Source: CBDCZY01 sp965224745
GTDB lineage: Bacteria > Pseudomonadota > Gammaproteobacteria > Methylococcales > Methylomonadaceae
NCBI GenBank assembly: GCA_965224745.1
Contig: CBDCZY010000009.1
Coordinates: forward strand, 124,001 to 188,000
Length of the DNA stretch: 64,000 nucleotides
Reading direction: 5' to 3'
Part shown: in pieces, positions 26,858-36,302 of the stretch
How the letters are laid out: the number at the start of each line of letters is the position of its first letter
How positions within the stretch are numbered: the first letter of the stretch is position 1
Notes under the pieces: model-generated
The model's database searches: none
Told to the model about the DNA's origin: nothing
The model's input: only the letters and a program-made list of their open reading frames with translations
Program-made: the position numbers and the translations under genes

Positions 26858-28681
26858 TCAGGGTAAAATTTCTATTAACACTTCACCCGGATTAACCGCC
26901 TCACCTTTTGCTACGAAAACCGCGCTGACCTTACCAGCAATAGGCGCAGTTATTTCTGTTTCCATTTTCATCGCTTCGGTGATCAAAACCACTTGTCCTG
27001 CGGTCACTATTTGGCCTTCTTTTACCAAGACTTCGATAATGTTACAAGGCATATTAGGCGTCACGTGGCCAGGCTCTGTTGCGACTGGACGTTTACTGGC
27101 GATAGCGCTTTTGACTGCTCCTGCTGCACCCCCATCGAGTACGATTTCATCCAATGTTTCGACAATAATTTCTTCCGGCACACCATCAACGGTGAAGTAA
27201 AAATGTCGATTGGACTGCTGCTTTGGTCCAGCACCTGTCACTTTAACGTGATATTGTTCTCCGTGCAGTGCAATATTAAACTCTGTTGGCGCTTTTTTCA
27301 CCGCCCCACTCATAGTACCTTCCATCACCAGTGGTTCTGGCACCAAAGACCCGGCTGCACGTTGCTCTAAAAATTGTTTTGCAATATCTGGAAACATGGC
27401 AAAACTTAATACATCTTCCTCATTGGTAGCGAGAGCGCCAATTTCTCCTTTGAGATGTTCATACTCAGGGTTGAGTAAATCCGCAGGTCGGCACTCGATC
27501 AACTCCTCTTTACCGATAGCCCGATTTAACAGTGAATCATCGACCTGGGCAGGCGCCTTTCCATACCCACCTTGTAAATAACGTTTCACTTCATTGGTGA
27601 TTGTTTCGTAACGTTTTCCTGTTAAAACATTCAGTACAGCTTGAGTGCCTACTATTTGAGAAGTGGGGGTCACCAGCGGTGGATAACCCAGATCTTTTCT
27701 AACACTTGGAATTTCTTGATAGACTTCGTTGATGCGATCCAGAGCATCGCGTTCTTTAAGCTGGTTTGCCAAATTAGAAATCATTCCTCCCGGCACTTGA
27801 AACACATGGACTCTGGAATCAACACCTGTAAACTCACTTTCATAGCGGTGATACTTTTTTCTAACCTCGGCAAAGTAACCATTAACGCTTTGCAATTTTT
27901 CTAGTTCCAACCCAGTATCATAGTCAGTTCCTTGTAATGCGGTCACCAGGCTTTCAGTGGGTGGATGACTGGTACCACCCGACCAGGAAGATAAGGCCGT
28001 ATCGATATGCTGACAACCTGCTTCAATCGCTTTGAGCTGACACATTTCTGCCAATCCTGAGGTAGCATGGCAGTGTAGATGCAGCGGTAATTCAATGGCA
28101 TCCTTAAGCGCTTTAACCAACTCGCTTGATCTATAAGGTGTAAGTAACCCGGCCATATCCTTGATCGCTATAGAATCACAACCTAAAGCAACCAGTTCTT
28201 TGCCTAATTTCACAAAGCTCTTGGTATCATGAGCCGGACTGGTGGTATAACAAATGGTTCCTTGAGCGTGTTTTTCGGCTTTTTTAGTGGCTTCGATAGC
28301 TGTTTGAAGATTTCTAACATCATTCAGTGCATCAAAAATACGAAATACATCAATACCGTTGCTAGCGGCTCTGCTAATAAACGTTGCCACCACATCATCG
28401 GAGTAGTGCCGATAACCCAGTAAGTTCTGACCACGTAACAGCATTTGCAAGGGCGTGTTGGGAAGAGCTGCTTTCAATTTAGCCAGTCGCTCCCAAGGAT
28501 CTTCTTTCAAAAACCGAAGACAGGCATCAAAGGTTGCGCCACCCCAACACTCTAAAGACCAATAACCAATGTCATCCAACTCCGAACAAGCGGGGAGCAT
28601 ATCCTCTGTCCTCATACGAGTTGCAATAAGAGATTGATGCGCATCGCGTAGAATAACGTCAGTGATATAAACTTTTTGCAT
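26858..28681 (-). CDS. pycB: Pyruvate carboxylase subunit B (carboxyltransferase plus biotin carrier; OadA-like)
   Basis: A 607-residue carboxyltransferase with a C-terminal biotin domain. The start DVILRDAHQSLIATRMRTEDM and AIKDMAGLLTPY are typical of the pyruvate/oxaloacetate carboxyltransferase barrel. The biotinyl lysine is in EAMKMETEI near the C-terminus. The family includes oxaloacetate decarboxylase alpha. The adjacent biotin carboxylase gene (14 nt upstream) and the lack of the membrane subunits oadB/oadG argue for a two-subunit pyruvate carboxylase making oxaloacetate. birA, which would biotinylate it, is at 47 kb. Confidence 0.9.
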   Translation of the reverse strand: MQKVYITDVILRDAHQSLIATRMRTEDMLPACSELDDIGYWSLECWGGATFDACLRFLKEDPWERLAKLKAALPNTPLQMLLRGQNLLGYRHYSDDVVATFISRAASNGIDVFRIFDALNDVRNLQTAIEATKKAEKHAQGTICYTTSPAHDTKSFVKLGKELVALGCDSIAIKDMAGLLTPYRSSELVKALKDAIELPLHLHCHATSGLAEMCQLKAIEAGCQHIDTALSSWSGGTSHPPTESLVTALQGTDYDTGLELEKLQSVNGYFAEVRKKYHRYESEFTGVDSRVHVFQVPGGMISNLANQLKERDALDRINEVYQEIPSVRKDLGYPPLVTPTSQIVGTQAVLNVLTGKRYETITNEVKRYLQGGYGKAPAQVDDSLLNRAIGKEELIECRPADLLNPEYEHLKGEIGALATNEEDVLSFAMFPDIAKQFLEQRAAGSLVPEPLVMEGTMSGAVKKAPTEFNIALHGEQYHVKVTGAGPKQQSNRHFYFTVDGVPEEIIVETLDEIVLDGGAAGAVKSAIASKRPVATEPGHVTPNMPCNIIEVLVKEGQIVTAGQVVLITEAMKMETEITAPIAGKVSAVFVAKGEAVNPGEVLIEILP

Positions 28682-28694
28682 GCTTTTCCTTGAT

Positions 28695-30113
28695 TTAAAG
28701 ACCAGTGTGTGAAGCTACGACAGCTGCTAAAACGCTGGCTAATACCTCTGGGCGAGGTTTATTTGAATAATTTACCAACTCCGGATGCTTTTCAACAAAC
28801 CCAGTATTAAAATTTGCACGTCTAAATTCAGGGTGGCGAAGGATTTGTAAATAATAAGGGATGGTCGTCTTGATGCCAAATAAACCCATATCACGCAAAG
28901 CTCTTTCTCCTCGATTCATAGCGTCCTGCCAAGTCGGTGAACTAACGATTACTTTTGCCAACATTGAGTCGAAAAAAGGAGGAACCTCATAACCTGTATA
29001 AATAGCCGAATCAGTCCGAACACCGGGTCCGCCCGGTGCATAATAGCGGGTAATTCGACCAAAGCTAGGTAAAAAACTGTTCTGTGGATCTTCAGCATTG
29101 ACCCGAAACTGAATGGCATAACCTCGCTTGGCAACTTCGTGTTGTTGGTAACGAAGTTCCAATCCTGCAGCGACACGAATTTGCTCTTCAACGATATCGA
29201 CTCCAGTTATCGTTTCAGTAATAGTATGTTCAACCTGGATTCGAGTGTTCATCTCCATGAAATAAAAGCGATCATTAGCATCTAGCAAGAATTCAACCGT
29301 CCCAGCATTGGTATAACCTACTGCTTTAGCAGCCATGACTGCCAAACCACCAATATATTGCCGCTGTGCTTCATTGAGTTGTGGCGAAGGGGCGATTTCA
29401 ATTAATTTTTGATTTCGCCGTTGAATAGAACAGTCCCTTTCGTAAAGATGGATAGCGTTGCCATGATGATCGGCCAGTATCTGAACTTCAATATGTTTCG
29501 GGTTAATGATGCACTTTTCCAAAAATACTTCTGCCCGCCCAAAGGCTTTCGTGGCTTCGGAAATGACTCGTTGATAATTCTGTTGCAATTCTTGTTCATT
29601 ATTGCAACGTCGAATACCGCGCCCTCCACCACCCGAAGTGGCCTTTAGCATGATCGGATACCCGACCTCTTTAGCAACTTCTAAGGCTTCTTCGATATTT
29701 TCAAGATTACCATCCGAACCGGGCGTAACTGGTAAGCCAGCCGCCGTCATTGATTTTCGCGCTTCGGTTTTATCACCCATTTTTTGGATGACTTCAGCAT
29801 CTGGCCCGATAAAAACTATACCGCGCTCTCTGCACACTTTGGCGAATGATGGATTTTCTGATAAAAAACCATAGCCGGGATGAATCCCATCGCAACCTCT
29901 CGAAATGGCCAGGTCCACCAGATTGTAAACGTTGAGATAACCGTTTAATGGTTCGCTCCCGATACAGTACGACTCATCCGCTTTTTTGACATGCAGTGAA
30001 TAACGATCTGCTTCAGAAAAAATAGCCACCGAGCGAATACCCATTTCGGCACAAGCTCGAATAATTCGCACAGCAATTTCGCCTCGATTAGCGATTAATA
30101 TTTTTCGCAACAT
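28695..30113 (-). CDS. pycA: Pyruvate carboxylase subunit A (biotin carboxylase)
   Basis: A 472-residue biotin carboxylase with an ATP-grasp fold. Motifs: KILIANRGEIAVRIIRACAEMGI, MLKATSGGGGRGIRRC, FLEKCIINPKHIEVQILAD and MEMNTRIQVEHTITE. It resembles AccC, but pairing with the pycB-type gene fits the acetyl-CoA-independent two-subunit pyruvate carboxylase known from Pseudomonas and Methylococcus-type bacteria. It could instead be a second accC; the neighbour makes pyruvate carboxylase more likely. Confidence 0.9.
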   Translation of the reverse strand: MLRKILIANRGEIAVRIIRACAEMGIRSVAIFSEADRYSLHVKKADESYCIGSEPLNGYLNVYNLVDLAISRGCDGIHPGYGFLSENPSFAKVCRERGIVFIGPDAEVIQKMGDKTEARKSMTAAGLPVTPGSDGNLENIEEALEVAKEVGYPIMLKATSGGGGRGIRRCNNEQELQQNYQRVISEATKAFGRAEVFLEKCIINPKHIEVQILADHHGNAIHLYERDCSIQRRNQKLIEIAPSPQLNEAQRQYIGGLAVMAAKAVGYTNAGTVEFLLDANDRFYFMEMNTRIQVEHTITETITGVDIVEEQIRVAAGLELRYQQHEVAKRGYAIQFRVNAEDPQNSFLPSFGRITRYYAPGGPGVRTDSAIYTGYEVPPFFDSMLAKVIVSSPTWQDAMNRGERALRDMGLFGIKTTIPYYLQILRHPEFRRANFNTGFVEKHPELVNYSNKPRPEVLASVLAAVVASHTGL

Positions 30114-30698
30114 GAGTGATTATTTCCCAAAAAACGCAAAAACTTCAAATAAGATTAAATCATATCAAACAACCTTGAATTTAACTTAAGTGTTTATGTG
30201 CCACAGACTCAAGTTAAGTCCCAAGCTACCTAAGGTTATCATCAGGATTGTTCAGGAACAATAAATGGACCAACAATACCCATAAAACAGTTATCTCTTG
30301 ATTTCATTTTTTCAAATTTACGTCTGTGATTTCTTCAGTATCGAGTAAAAGATAAACTATTTGCTGACTTCTCAACTGAAAGATAATTTCAAAACTAAGT
30401 CATACAGGGTCTTATAACCCGTATTCGGACTTTAATCCAATATACGAACCCATCAGTTTTTGCTGCTGGTTGTTGAAGCTATGTTGGAATACTATGATAC
30501 TTTCAGCTTTAGCAAGAGCAGAACGCGAAACCAGGATTGAACCACCCGAAAAGGAGGCAATTATCGAAGCAATGGAAAAAGACTGGTTAATGCTCAATAT
30601 CGTTCAACCCATGGAAACCTTAGCCCATCTTCGTGACTTATATTTACAATATCCTGTTATTTCAATAAGTTAAAATTTTCAATCTGTTTCAGTTGGCA
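30114..30698. other. Intergenic region upstream of pycAB, beside an insertion sequence
   Basis: About 585 bases. It must contain the pycA promoter (leftward). The only coding candidate is a 58-codon frame near its right end (30497-30673). I see no RNA gene or clear terminator. Confidence 0.4.
30497..30673 (+). CDS. Possible small hypothetical protein
   Basis: A 58-codon frame from ATG, with GGA 6 nt upstream. The product is charged and probably helical (ARAERETRIEPPEKEAIIEAMEKDWLML, then VQPMETLAHLRDLYLQYP). I do not recognise it. It ends about 20 bases before the insertion sequence and could be a fragment of a gene cut by it. The evidence is weak: no homologue is recalled and the gene is isolated. 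Confidence 0.25.
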   Translation: MLSALARAERETRIEPPEKEAIIEAMEKDWLMLNIVQPMETLAHLRDLYLQYPVISIS

Positions 30699-32567
30699 CT
30701 ACAGATTTTTTTTATCGATAATTGTTTTACATTGACCAATGAGGTCGGGTTTAATATTCAAAGCTTCATAAATTTGTTTCTGACGTAGCTCCGCCTTCGT
30801 TGTTGTCCGCAGGTGAATCATTTTATGATCATCCGTTGGTAAGGTCATGGTGATACGTTGCTGTGTCGACATGATGTTGCGAATACTGTCCCAGCTTAAA
30901 TGAATGCCCTGTTGCTTCAGTTGATAGCGCAGCGTATGCACCAGATGATAAGCCAGCAAAGTAATGAACAAGTGGCCGGTGACACGGTCTTCTTTTTGGT
31001 GGTAAACCGGGCGCAAGCCCAGTTCAGTTTTCAAGCTTCGAAAGGTGGCTTCGATCTCGGTCAGCATGATGTAGGTTGTCCACAGTTGTTCTTCAGACCA
31101 GTCGGGGATATTGGTTCTGAGGCAATAGACACCACAGTGTTGATCGTTCTGTTTACTTTGAGGTTCACGTTGCCATTCAAGCCGGATGGCGTTTTTTTTC
31201 TCGTCATCGGTTATGACGTCAATGCGGTAGTCTTGCGAAACCCGCCGGTTTTTTTCGCGCAGTCGACCGATCCGTTCCAGTATTTTGCTGTATTTTTTGA
31301 TCGTCCCTTTTTTGTTTAAGCCCGCATCAAGCTTGTTGAGTGCTTCTTCCATGCGAACATGGAAGCGGTTTCGGATAGCCTGCTCTTTTTTTTGTTTTTG
31401 TTCGGAGTGACAATAGAGCCGGGTTTCGTGGGTGTCTTGATCTGTTTCGCGATAAACACACACCTGACTGTGTTCGGTTTCTCTCACCATCACAGCATCG
31501 TCCTGATCGGTGGGATTGATCACGGATCGCTCTCGACTGACCACCAGATAATGATAGCCCTGCTCGATTAACCAGGCGATGTTGTCGGCACTGGCAATAC
31601 CGGCATCCATGATGATCACAGGTTTTGTGACCTGCGGTAATGGCTGTTTTTTTTGTAGTCCATCCAGCATTAACTCCAAGGTGCCCGGCTCACTGGCATT
31701 ACCCGGGAAAACCTGACTGCTCAGAGGAAATCCCTCACCATCCAACACCAGTCCCAGTGTCACCAAGGGACAATCACTGCGTTTTTCTTTGGAACGACCG
31801 AACTGGGCTTTGGGGTTTTGGTGACACTGCCCTTCAAAATAGGTATTGGTCAAATCGTATAGCACAATACTACGGTTCAATTCGAATAAGGTTTGCTCTT
31901 GCTCGGACAGAAACGTTTCCAGTGCCGTCTGGTGTTTGAGCAATTTATCGCTGATCGTATAAAGCCGTGTCAGGCTGGTATGGCCATAGTCATGGTCAAG
32001 CAGTTCTCCCAACGCTGAGCGTGATTGTAGCCAATCATGGGTGTGCAATTCACTGCCCGGTGAAACCACACGGCCGATAATGTTACCGATGGCCGCAGCG
32101 AGTTCGACTTTATTAAAACCCAGTGCGGTGAGCTTCTGATCCAGTTGTAGTTGCATAACCGCATGCCACGCCAGCGTTTCAACACCGATACTGCGGGCTT
32201 GAAGGGTTTCGACATGATTGATATCAACCGTGTGATAATCGGGTTCTGGACTGGCAGCATCCACCGGTTGGGCCAGCTTAGCGATGATAAGCGCACTGTA
32301 ACGCTGGGCTGAGGCTTCCAGGCATTGCGTTAACTCATCGGCTACATGAAACAATTCTTGCTGATGAGGCTCACAGCCTTGTAACAATTGTTCAATCCTG
32401 GCTGTCAGCAAGGGCCAGTGCTCTGGATCAATGGCGAAGTCTTTGCCTAGATTCAGTAAGGTGCGTTGCTTTACTTTCCTTCCCACGCGAACGGATTCAA
32501 CGATCCGATAGGTGAAGTAGGCCCCGCCATTATCCAGGGATTTCGTTTTGGTTTTTCGAATATACAT
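30699..32567 (-). CDS. IS1634-family transposase
   Basis: A transposase of about 623 residues. The N-terminus (YIRKTKTKSLDNGGAYFTYRIVESVRVGRKVKQRTLLNLG), the long DDE domain (IVLYDLTNTYFEG for the first Asp; PVIIMDAGIASADNIAWL for the second; MLTEIEATFRSLKTELGLRPVYHQKEDRVTGHLFITLLAY for the Glu) and the C-terminus match the IS1634 group of DDE transposases. I start at the ATG at 32567; the frame is open for 28 more codons upstream, but those are unlike the family. It appears intact. The TAG stop lies inside a 9-bp sequence that is repeated on the other side of the element. Confidence 0.9.
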   Translation of the reverse strand: MYIRKTKTKSLDNGGAYFTYRIVESVRVGRKVKQRTLLNLGKDFAIDPEHWPLLTARIEQLLQGCEPHQQELFHVADELTQCLEASAQRYSALIIAKLAQPVDAASPEPDYHTVDINHVETLQARSIGVETLAWHAVMQLQLDQKLTALGFNKVELAAAIGNIIGRVVSPGSELHTHDWLQSRSALGELLDHDYGHTSLTRLYTISDKLLKHQTALETFLSEQEQTLFELNRSIVLYDLTNTYFEGQCHQNPKAQFGRSKEKRSDCPLVTLGLVLDGEGFPLSSQVFPGNASEPGTLELMLDGLQKKQPLPQVTKPVIIMDAGIASADNIAWLIEQGYHYLVVSRERSVINPTDQDDAVMVRETEHSQVCVYRETDQDTHETRLYCHSEQKQKKEQAIRNRFHVRMEEALNKLDAGLNKKGTIKKYSKILERIGRLREKNRRVSQDYRIDVITDDEKKNAIRLEWQREPQSKQNDQHCGVYCLRTNIPDWSEEQLWTTYIMLTEIEATFRSLKTELGLRPVYHQKEDRVTGHLFITLLAYHLVHTLRYQLKQQGIHLSWDSIRNIMSTQQRITMTLPTDDHKMIHLRTTTKAELRQKQIYEALNIKPDLIGQCKTIIDKKNL

Positions 32568-32620
32568 GTCCCTAGCATTAATGAAAAACCGGGGAAAATC
32601 AAGGGTCAAAAAGACGAAAA
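30703..32620 (-). mobile_element. IS1634-type insertion sequence (approximate limits)
   Basis: The limits are set from a 9-bp direct repeat, TGGCACTAC, at 30694-30702 and 32621-32629, which flanks the transposase gene and could be the target duplication. Convincing terminal inverted repeats just inside were not found by eye, so the ends are provisional. Confidence 0.5.
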
Positions 32621-32803
32621 TGGCACTACCGAGCGGATCTGAAAAAAACACCGTTGAAAGGTAAGGTTTTTTTTCATGGAATCATTCGATGAAAACAAAA
32701 TATCAATAACTTAGCGATGTCAAAGTCACGAAGATGGGTTAGGCTATTTGGCGCATGGAATGCACCCTACCAGGCTTGGCTTTAAAAGGTATCTGGTATA
32801 TTT

Positions 32804-33985
32804 CTATAACCCTAAAGACACATCTTGTTTTATGTCGTCCAAGTTCTCAAGGCCTACCGAAATTCTCACCAATCCATCTTGAATACCAGCGGCTACTCTG
32901 GCTTCGGGACTAAGTCTGCCGTGGGTGGTGGTAGCGGGATGAGTAATGGTTGTTTTAACATCCCCTAAATTTGCGGTAATAGAAATCATGCGTGTTGAAT
33001 CAATTAATTTCCATGCCGCTGATTGCCCTCCTTCTACTTCAAAGCTAACGACACCACCAAAGTGACTTTGCTGTCGTCTGGCTAGCTCGTGCTGAGAGTG
33101 CGAAGTCAAACCAGGGTAGTGCACCTTGGTGACACTGGGTTGTTCAGTTAACCATTTTGCTAAGGAAAAAGCGCTTTGACAGTGCGCCTGCATCCTAATT
33201 GACAGCGTTTCAAGTCCACCTAAAAACACCCATGCATTAAAGGGACTCATGGTCGGCCCTCCCGTTCTTAAAAAAGGATAGAGATATTCATCGATAATGT
33301 CGTGACTACTGACTATTGCACCGCCTACACATCGCCCCTGGCCATCCAAATATTTGGTCGTAGAATGCACTACGATATCGGCTCCCAGCTCAAACGGCTT
33401 TTGCAGCGCTGGTGTACAAAACACATTGTCCACCACTAACAGGCATTGATGAGCATGAGCCAAATCAGCTAAAGCTTTAATATCACCAATTTCGATAAGC
33501 GGATTGGAAGGAGTCTCAAGAAATAAAAAACGGGTTTCAGGACGAATAGCTTGTTCCCAGGCAGAGAGATCCTTGATATCGACAAAGCTGGTTGCAACCC
33601 CAAATTTGCCGAAAAAGTTTTGAAACAATAAAACTGTATTTCCAAAAACACTGCGCGATGAAACAATATGATCGCCTTTTTGTAATAAGCCCATGCCAAC
33701 TGTCATGATCGCTGCCATACCGGAAGATAATGCAATACATCGGTCACCTTTCTCTAGAAAAGCAAGACGTTCTTCAAAAGCCCGAACCGTAGGGTTGGTA
33801 AACCTTGAATATATATTGCCTTTTTGTTGGCCAGAAAACCTATCAGCCGCTTCTTGGGCGCTTTTGAAAACATAACTGGAGGTAGCAAAAATAGGAACAC
33901 TGTGTTCCTCTTCCATGGATCGGCGCTGTCCGGATCTTATAGATTGTGTTTCTGGGGAGTATTCTGACCAGTCAATTTCATGCAT
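32804..33985 (-). CDS. metZ: O-succinylhomoserine sulfhydrylase
   Basis: About 393 residues, a PLP enzyme of the Cys/Met metabolism family that makes homocysteine from O-succinylhomoserine and sulfide. Motifs: SYVFKSAQEAADRFSGQ, YSRFTNPTVRAFEERLAFLE, and the PLP lysine in VHSTTKYLDGQGRCVGG. The position after purF is the usual place for metZ in Pseudomonas-like bacteria. I chose ATG at 33985; a TTG at 34021 would add 12 residues. A palindromic repeat element separates it from purF and may interrupt co-transcription. It links with the sulfate pathway implied by cysN at the window start. Confidence 0.93.
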   Translation of the reverse strand: MHEIDWSEYSPETQSIRSGQRRSMEEEHSVPIFATSSYVFKSAQEAADRFSGQQKGNIYSRFTNPTVRAFEERLAFLEKGDRCIALSSGMAAIMTVGMGLLQKGDHIVSSRSVFGNTVLLFQNFFGKFGVATSFVDIKDLSAWEQAIRPETRFLFLETPSNPLIEIGDIKALADLAHAHQCLLVVDNVFCTPALQKPFELGADIVVHSTTKYLDGQGRCVGGAIVSSHDIIDEYLYPFLRTGGPTMSPFNAWVFLGGLETLSIRMQAHCQSAFSLAKWLTEQPSVTKVHYPGLTSHSQHELARRQQSHFGGVVSFEVEGGQSAAWKLIDSTRMISITANLGDVKTTITHPATTTHGRLSPEARVAAGIQDGLVRISVGLENLDDIKQDVSLGL

Positions 33986-34038
33986 TTTAGCAAATTTGTT
34001 TGTTGTTTCAGTCCAGTTCAAGAAATAAAAGCCGTCGA

Positions 34039-34205
34039 TTTAGGAACGCGCACGGTATAAGTTCGGCAACTAGCGCGGGGTTTTTGTTTGTCTTCAAGGC
34101 GTGGCAACAGGCGCATAGCTGGCTACGAAACTGTTGCCACAACACCGAAGACGGACAAAAAAACAAGTTAGTTGTCGTAGTTATTTCGTGCACGTTCGCC
34201 TTTGG
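34039..34205. repeat. Palindromic MITE-like element, copy 1
   Basis: About 167 bases that form one long imperfect inverted repeat. It shares with copy 2 (52046-52216) nearly all of its sequence from GGAACGCGCACGG to TTTCGTGCACGTT. The inner stem is gtggcaac...gttgccac around a gcgcatagc/gctacg centre. It lies between purF and metZ. A 70-codon open frame across it (34008-34220, minus) is a by-product of the repeat and not a gene. Confidence 0.85.
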
Positions 34206-34266
34206 AAGGTTACCGTTCATGAGACTTTAATAATACATCATAAGGGTGAATCGAGGTTAGCTACGG

Positions 34267-35775
34267 TTAAATTGAATTTTGCATTTCAATGATGTAGCTT
34301 TCTGTATTGGTAGTCGATTGAGCACCATCGTTACGTAATTTTTCAATACGCTTCAAATACACATCATCAATATCACCGGTAATATATTCGCTACTGAAGC
34401 ACGATGTGTCAAAATGTTTGATCGCTGGATTGCCTTGGCCCACAGCCTCAATAAGATCTTCCAAGGTTTGGTAAATAATCCAATCTGCACCAATAGCCTG
34501 GCAGACTTCTTCTTCAGTTTTATTATGAGCAATCAATTCATTGGCTGCCGGCATATCGATCCCATAAACATTAGGATAGCGCACCGGCGGTGCTGCCGAA
34601 GCAAAATATACTTTTTTTGCACCTGCATCTCGAGCCATTTGAATAATTTGTTCGGACGTTGTGCCACGAACAATGGAATCATCAACCAGTAAAACATTTT
34701 TCCCTTGGAACTCAAGGTCAATGGCATTAAGCTTTTGCCGAACTGATTTTTGTCTCAATTGTTGACCTGGCATAATAAAGGTTCGACCGATGTATCGATT
34801 CTTAATAAAGCCTTCTCTAAATTTGACACCTATCAGGTAAGCAAGTTGCAGAGCGGCTGTTCGACTGGTATCTGGTATCGGTATTACGACATCTATATCG
34901 TGGTCAGGGCGTTGTTTTAGTATGTTCGCCGCTAATTTTTCTCCCATCCTTAATCTTGCTTTGTAAACAGAGACGTCGTCAATAATCGAATCGGGACGTG
35001 CAAAATATACATATTCAAAAATACAAGGACAATGATCTACTTTTTCGGTGCACTGGCGAGTATTAATTTTGCGAGATTTTTCAATAAATACGGCTTCGCC
35101 TGGTCTGATATCTCTGATGAGATCAAACCCTAAAACGTCCAGTGCGACATTTTCAGAGGCGATGATGAAGTCTTTACCTGTTGCGGTCTTTCTTTGACCA
35201 AACACCACCGGACGTATGCCATGAGGATCTCGAAAACCAAGCACTCCAAACCCGGCAATCATCAATACCACTGCGTAGGCACCGCGGCATCGTCGATGTA
35301 CGCCAGAAACAGCATTAAAGACATCATCCACACTTAATTTAAGTTTGCCAATTCGTTGCAGTTCATGGGCAAACACGTTCAATAAAATTTCAGAATCTGA
35401 ATCAGTGTTAATATGTCGCTGATCCTCTTCGTACAATTCCTGTTTTAGTTGTTCAGCGTTGGTCAAATTACCATTGTGAGCTAATGTTACGCCGTAAGGT
35501 GAATTGACATAAAACGGCTGGGCTTCAGCTGAACTCTGACAACCTGAGGTGGGATACCTCACATGGGCTATCCCCATCCGACCCTTTAGTCTAAAAATGT
35601 GAGATGCATCGAAAACATCACGAGCCAAGCCGTTTTCTTTTCTCAGATGAAGCCGACCGCCTTCAGAGGTAACAATACCTGCCGCATCTTGACCACGGTG
35701 TTGCAATACCGTGAGAGCCTCAAATAATTCTTGATTGACATCCTGATGGGAAACCATTCCAGCAATTCCACACAT
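34267..35775 (-). CDS. purF: Amidophosphoribosyltransferase
   Basis: A 502-residue first enzyme of purine synthesis; it transfers glutamine nitrogen to PRPP. The N-terminal nucleophile Cys2 is in MCGIAG. The glutaminase half has HRGQDAAGI and HVRYPTSG; the PRTase half has the PRPP loop VLLVDDSIVRGTTSEQI. It is in the run folC-SPOR-cvpA-purF, with 20 nt between cvpA and purF. The sequence is intact. Confidence 0.97.
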   Translation of the reverse strand: MCGIAGMVSHQDVNQELFEALTVLQHRGQDAAGIVTSEGGRLHLRKENGLARDVFDASHIFRLKGRMGIAHVRYPTSGCQSSAEAQPFYVNSPYGVTLAHNGNLTNAEQLKQELYEEDQRHINTDSDSEILLNVFAHELQRIGKLKLSVDDVFNAVSGVHRRCRGAYAVVLMIAGFGVLGFRDPHGIRPVVFGQRKTATGKDFIIASENVALDVLGFDLIRDIRPGEAVFIEKSRKINTRQCTEKVDHCPCIFEYVYFARPDSIIDDVSVYKARLRMGEKLAANILKQRPDHDIDVVIPIPDTSRTAALQLAYLIGVKFREGFIKNRYIGRTFIMPGQQLRQKSVRQKLNAIDLEFQGKNVLLVDDSIVRGTTSEQIIQMARDAGAKKVYFASAAPPVRYPNVYGIDMPAANELIAHNKTEEEVCQAIGADWIIYQTLEDLIEAVGQGNPAIKHFDTSCFSSEYITGDIDDVYLKRIEKLRNDGAQSTTNTESYIIEMQNSI

Positions 35776-35795
35776 AACTTATTCTCAACACTCCA

Positions 35796-36287
35796 TCATC
35801 GGTAATTAATGTAGCCAGCTATACCGGCCGGAAGATGATCATGTAGCCATAAAGCCAATACCTGAAACGGAGGAATTAACAGTGACTCTTTCCACCAGGG
35901 GTCTTCAGGAAACGGCGTCAAACCGGCCAGCATCACTAAAATAACGACAACCAACATACCTCGAAGCAACCCGAATACCATACCAAAGACACGGTCCGTT
36001 CCGGTCAGCCCTGTTTTTTTGACCAGTTCACCGATTAAGTAGCTAACTAATGAACCTAGCAGTAAAGTCGTAAAAAAAAGGATGGCAAAGGCTACCGCCA
36101 TACGAATCGAATTCAAAGAAAACAAGCCTTCCATTAAGCCAGAAAGCTCTCTACTGAATGTAAGACCTACCCAAACAGCAACAATCCATGTACACAGCGA
36201 AAACGCCTCACGTATAAAGCCTCGAAATAAGCCGATAATAAGCGAAACGAAAATTAAAGCCAAAATAGCATAATCTACCCAGATCAT
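35796..36287 (-). CDS. cvpA: CvpA family inner-membrane protein
   Basis: A 163-residue CvpA, with about four membrane segments (DYAILALIFVSLIIGLFRGFIREAFSL, VAFAILFFTTLLLGSLVSYLI, FGLLRGMLVVVILVMLAGL). It was first described as needed for colicin V export in E. coli and is usually next to purF. The real function is not settled. It lies between the SPOR-protein gene and purF on the same strand. Confidence 0.93.
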   Translation of the reverse strand: MIWVDYAILALIFVSLIIGLFRGFIREAFSLCTWIVAVWVGLTFSRELSGLMEGLFSLNSIRMAVAFAILFFTTLLLGSLVSYLIGELVKKTGLTGTDRVFGMVFGLLRGMLVVVILVMLAGLTPFPEDPWWKESLLIPPFQVLALWLHDHLPAGIAGYINYR

Positions 36288-36302
36288 AGTAATATCTTCC
36301 GC

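Noticed and set aside
34008..34220. Open frame of 70 codons reading through repeat copy 1 (and a similar one, 51878-52231, through copy 2)
   Set aside because: The frames exist because the repeat itself is open in that frame; similarity between them is that of the repeat. No ribosome site or protein pattern supports a gene.
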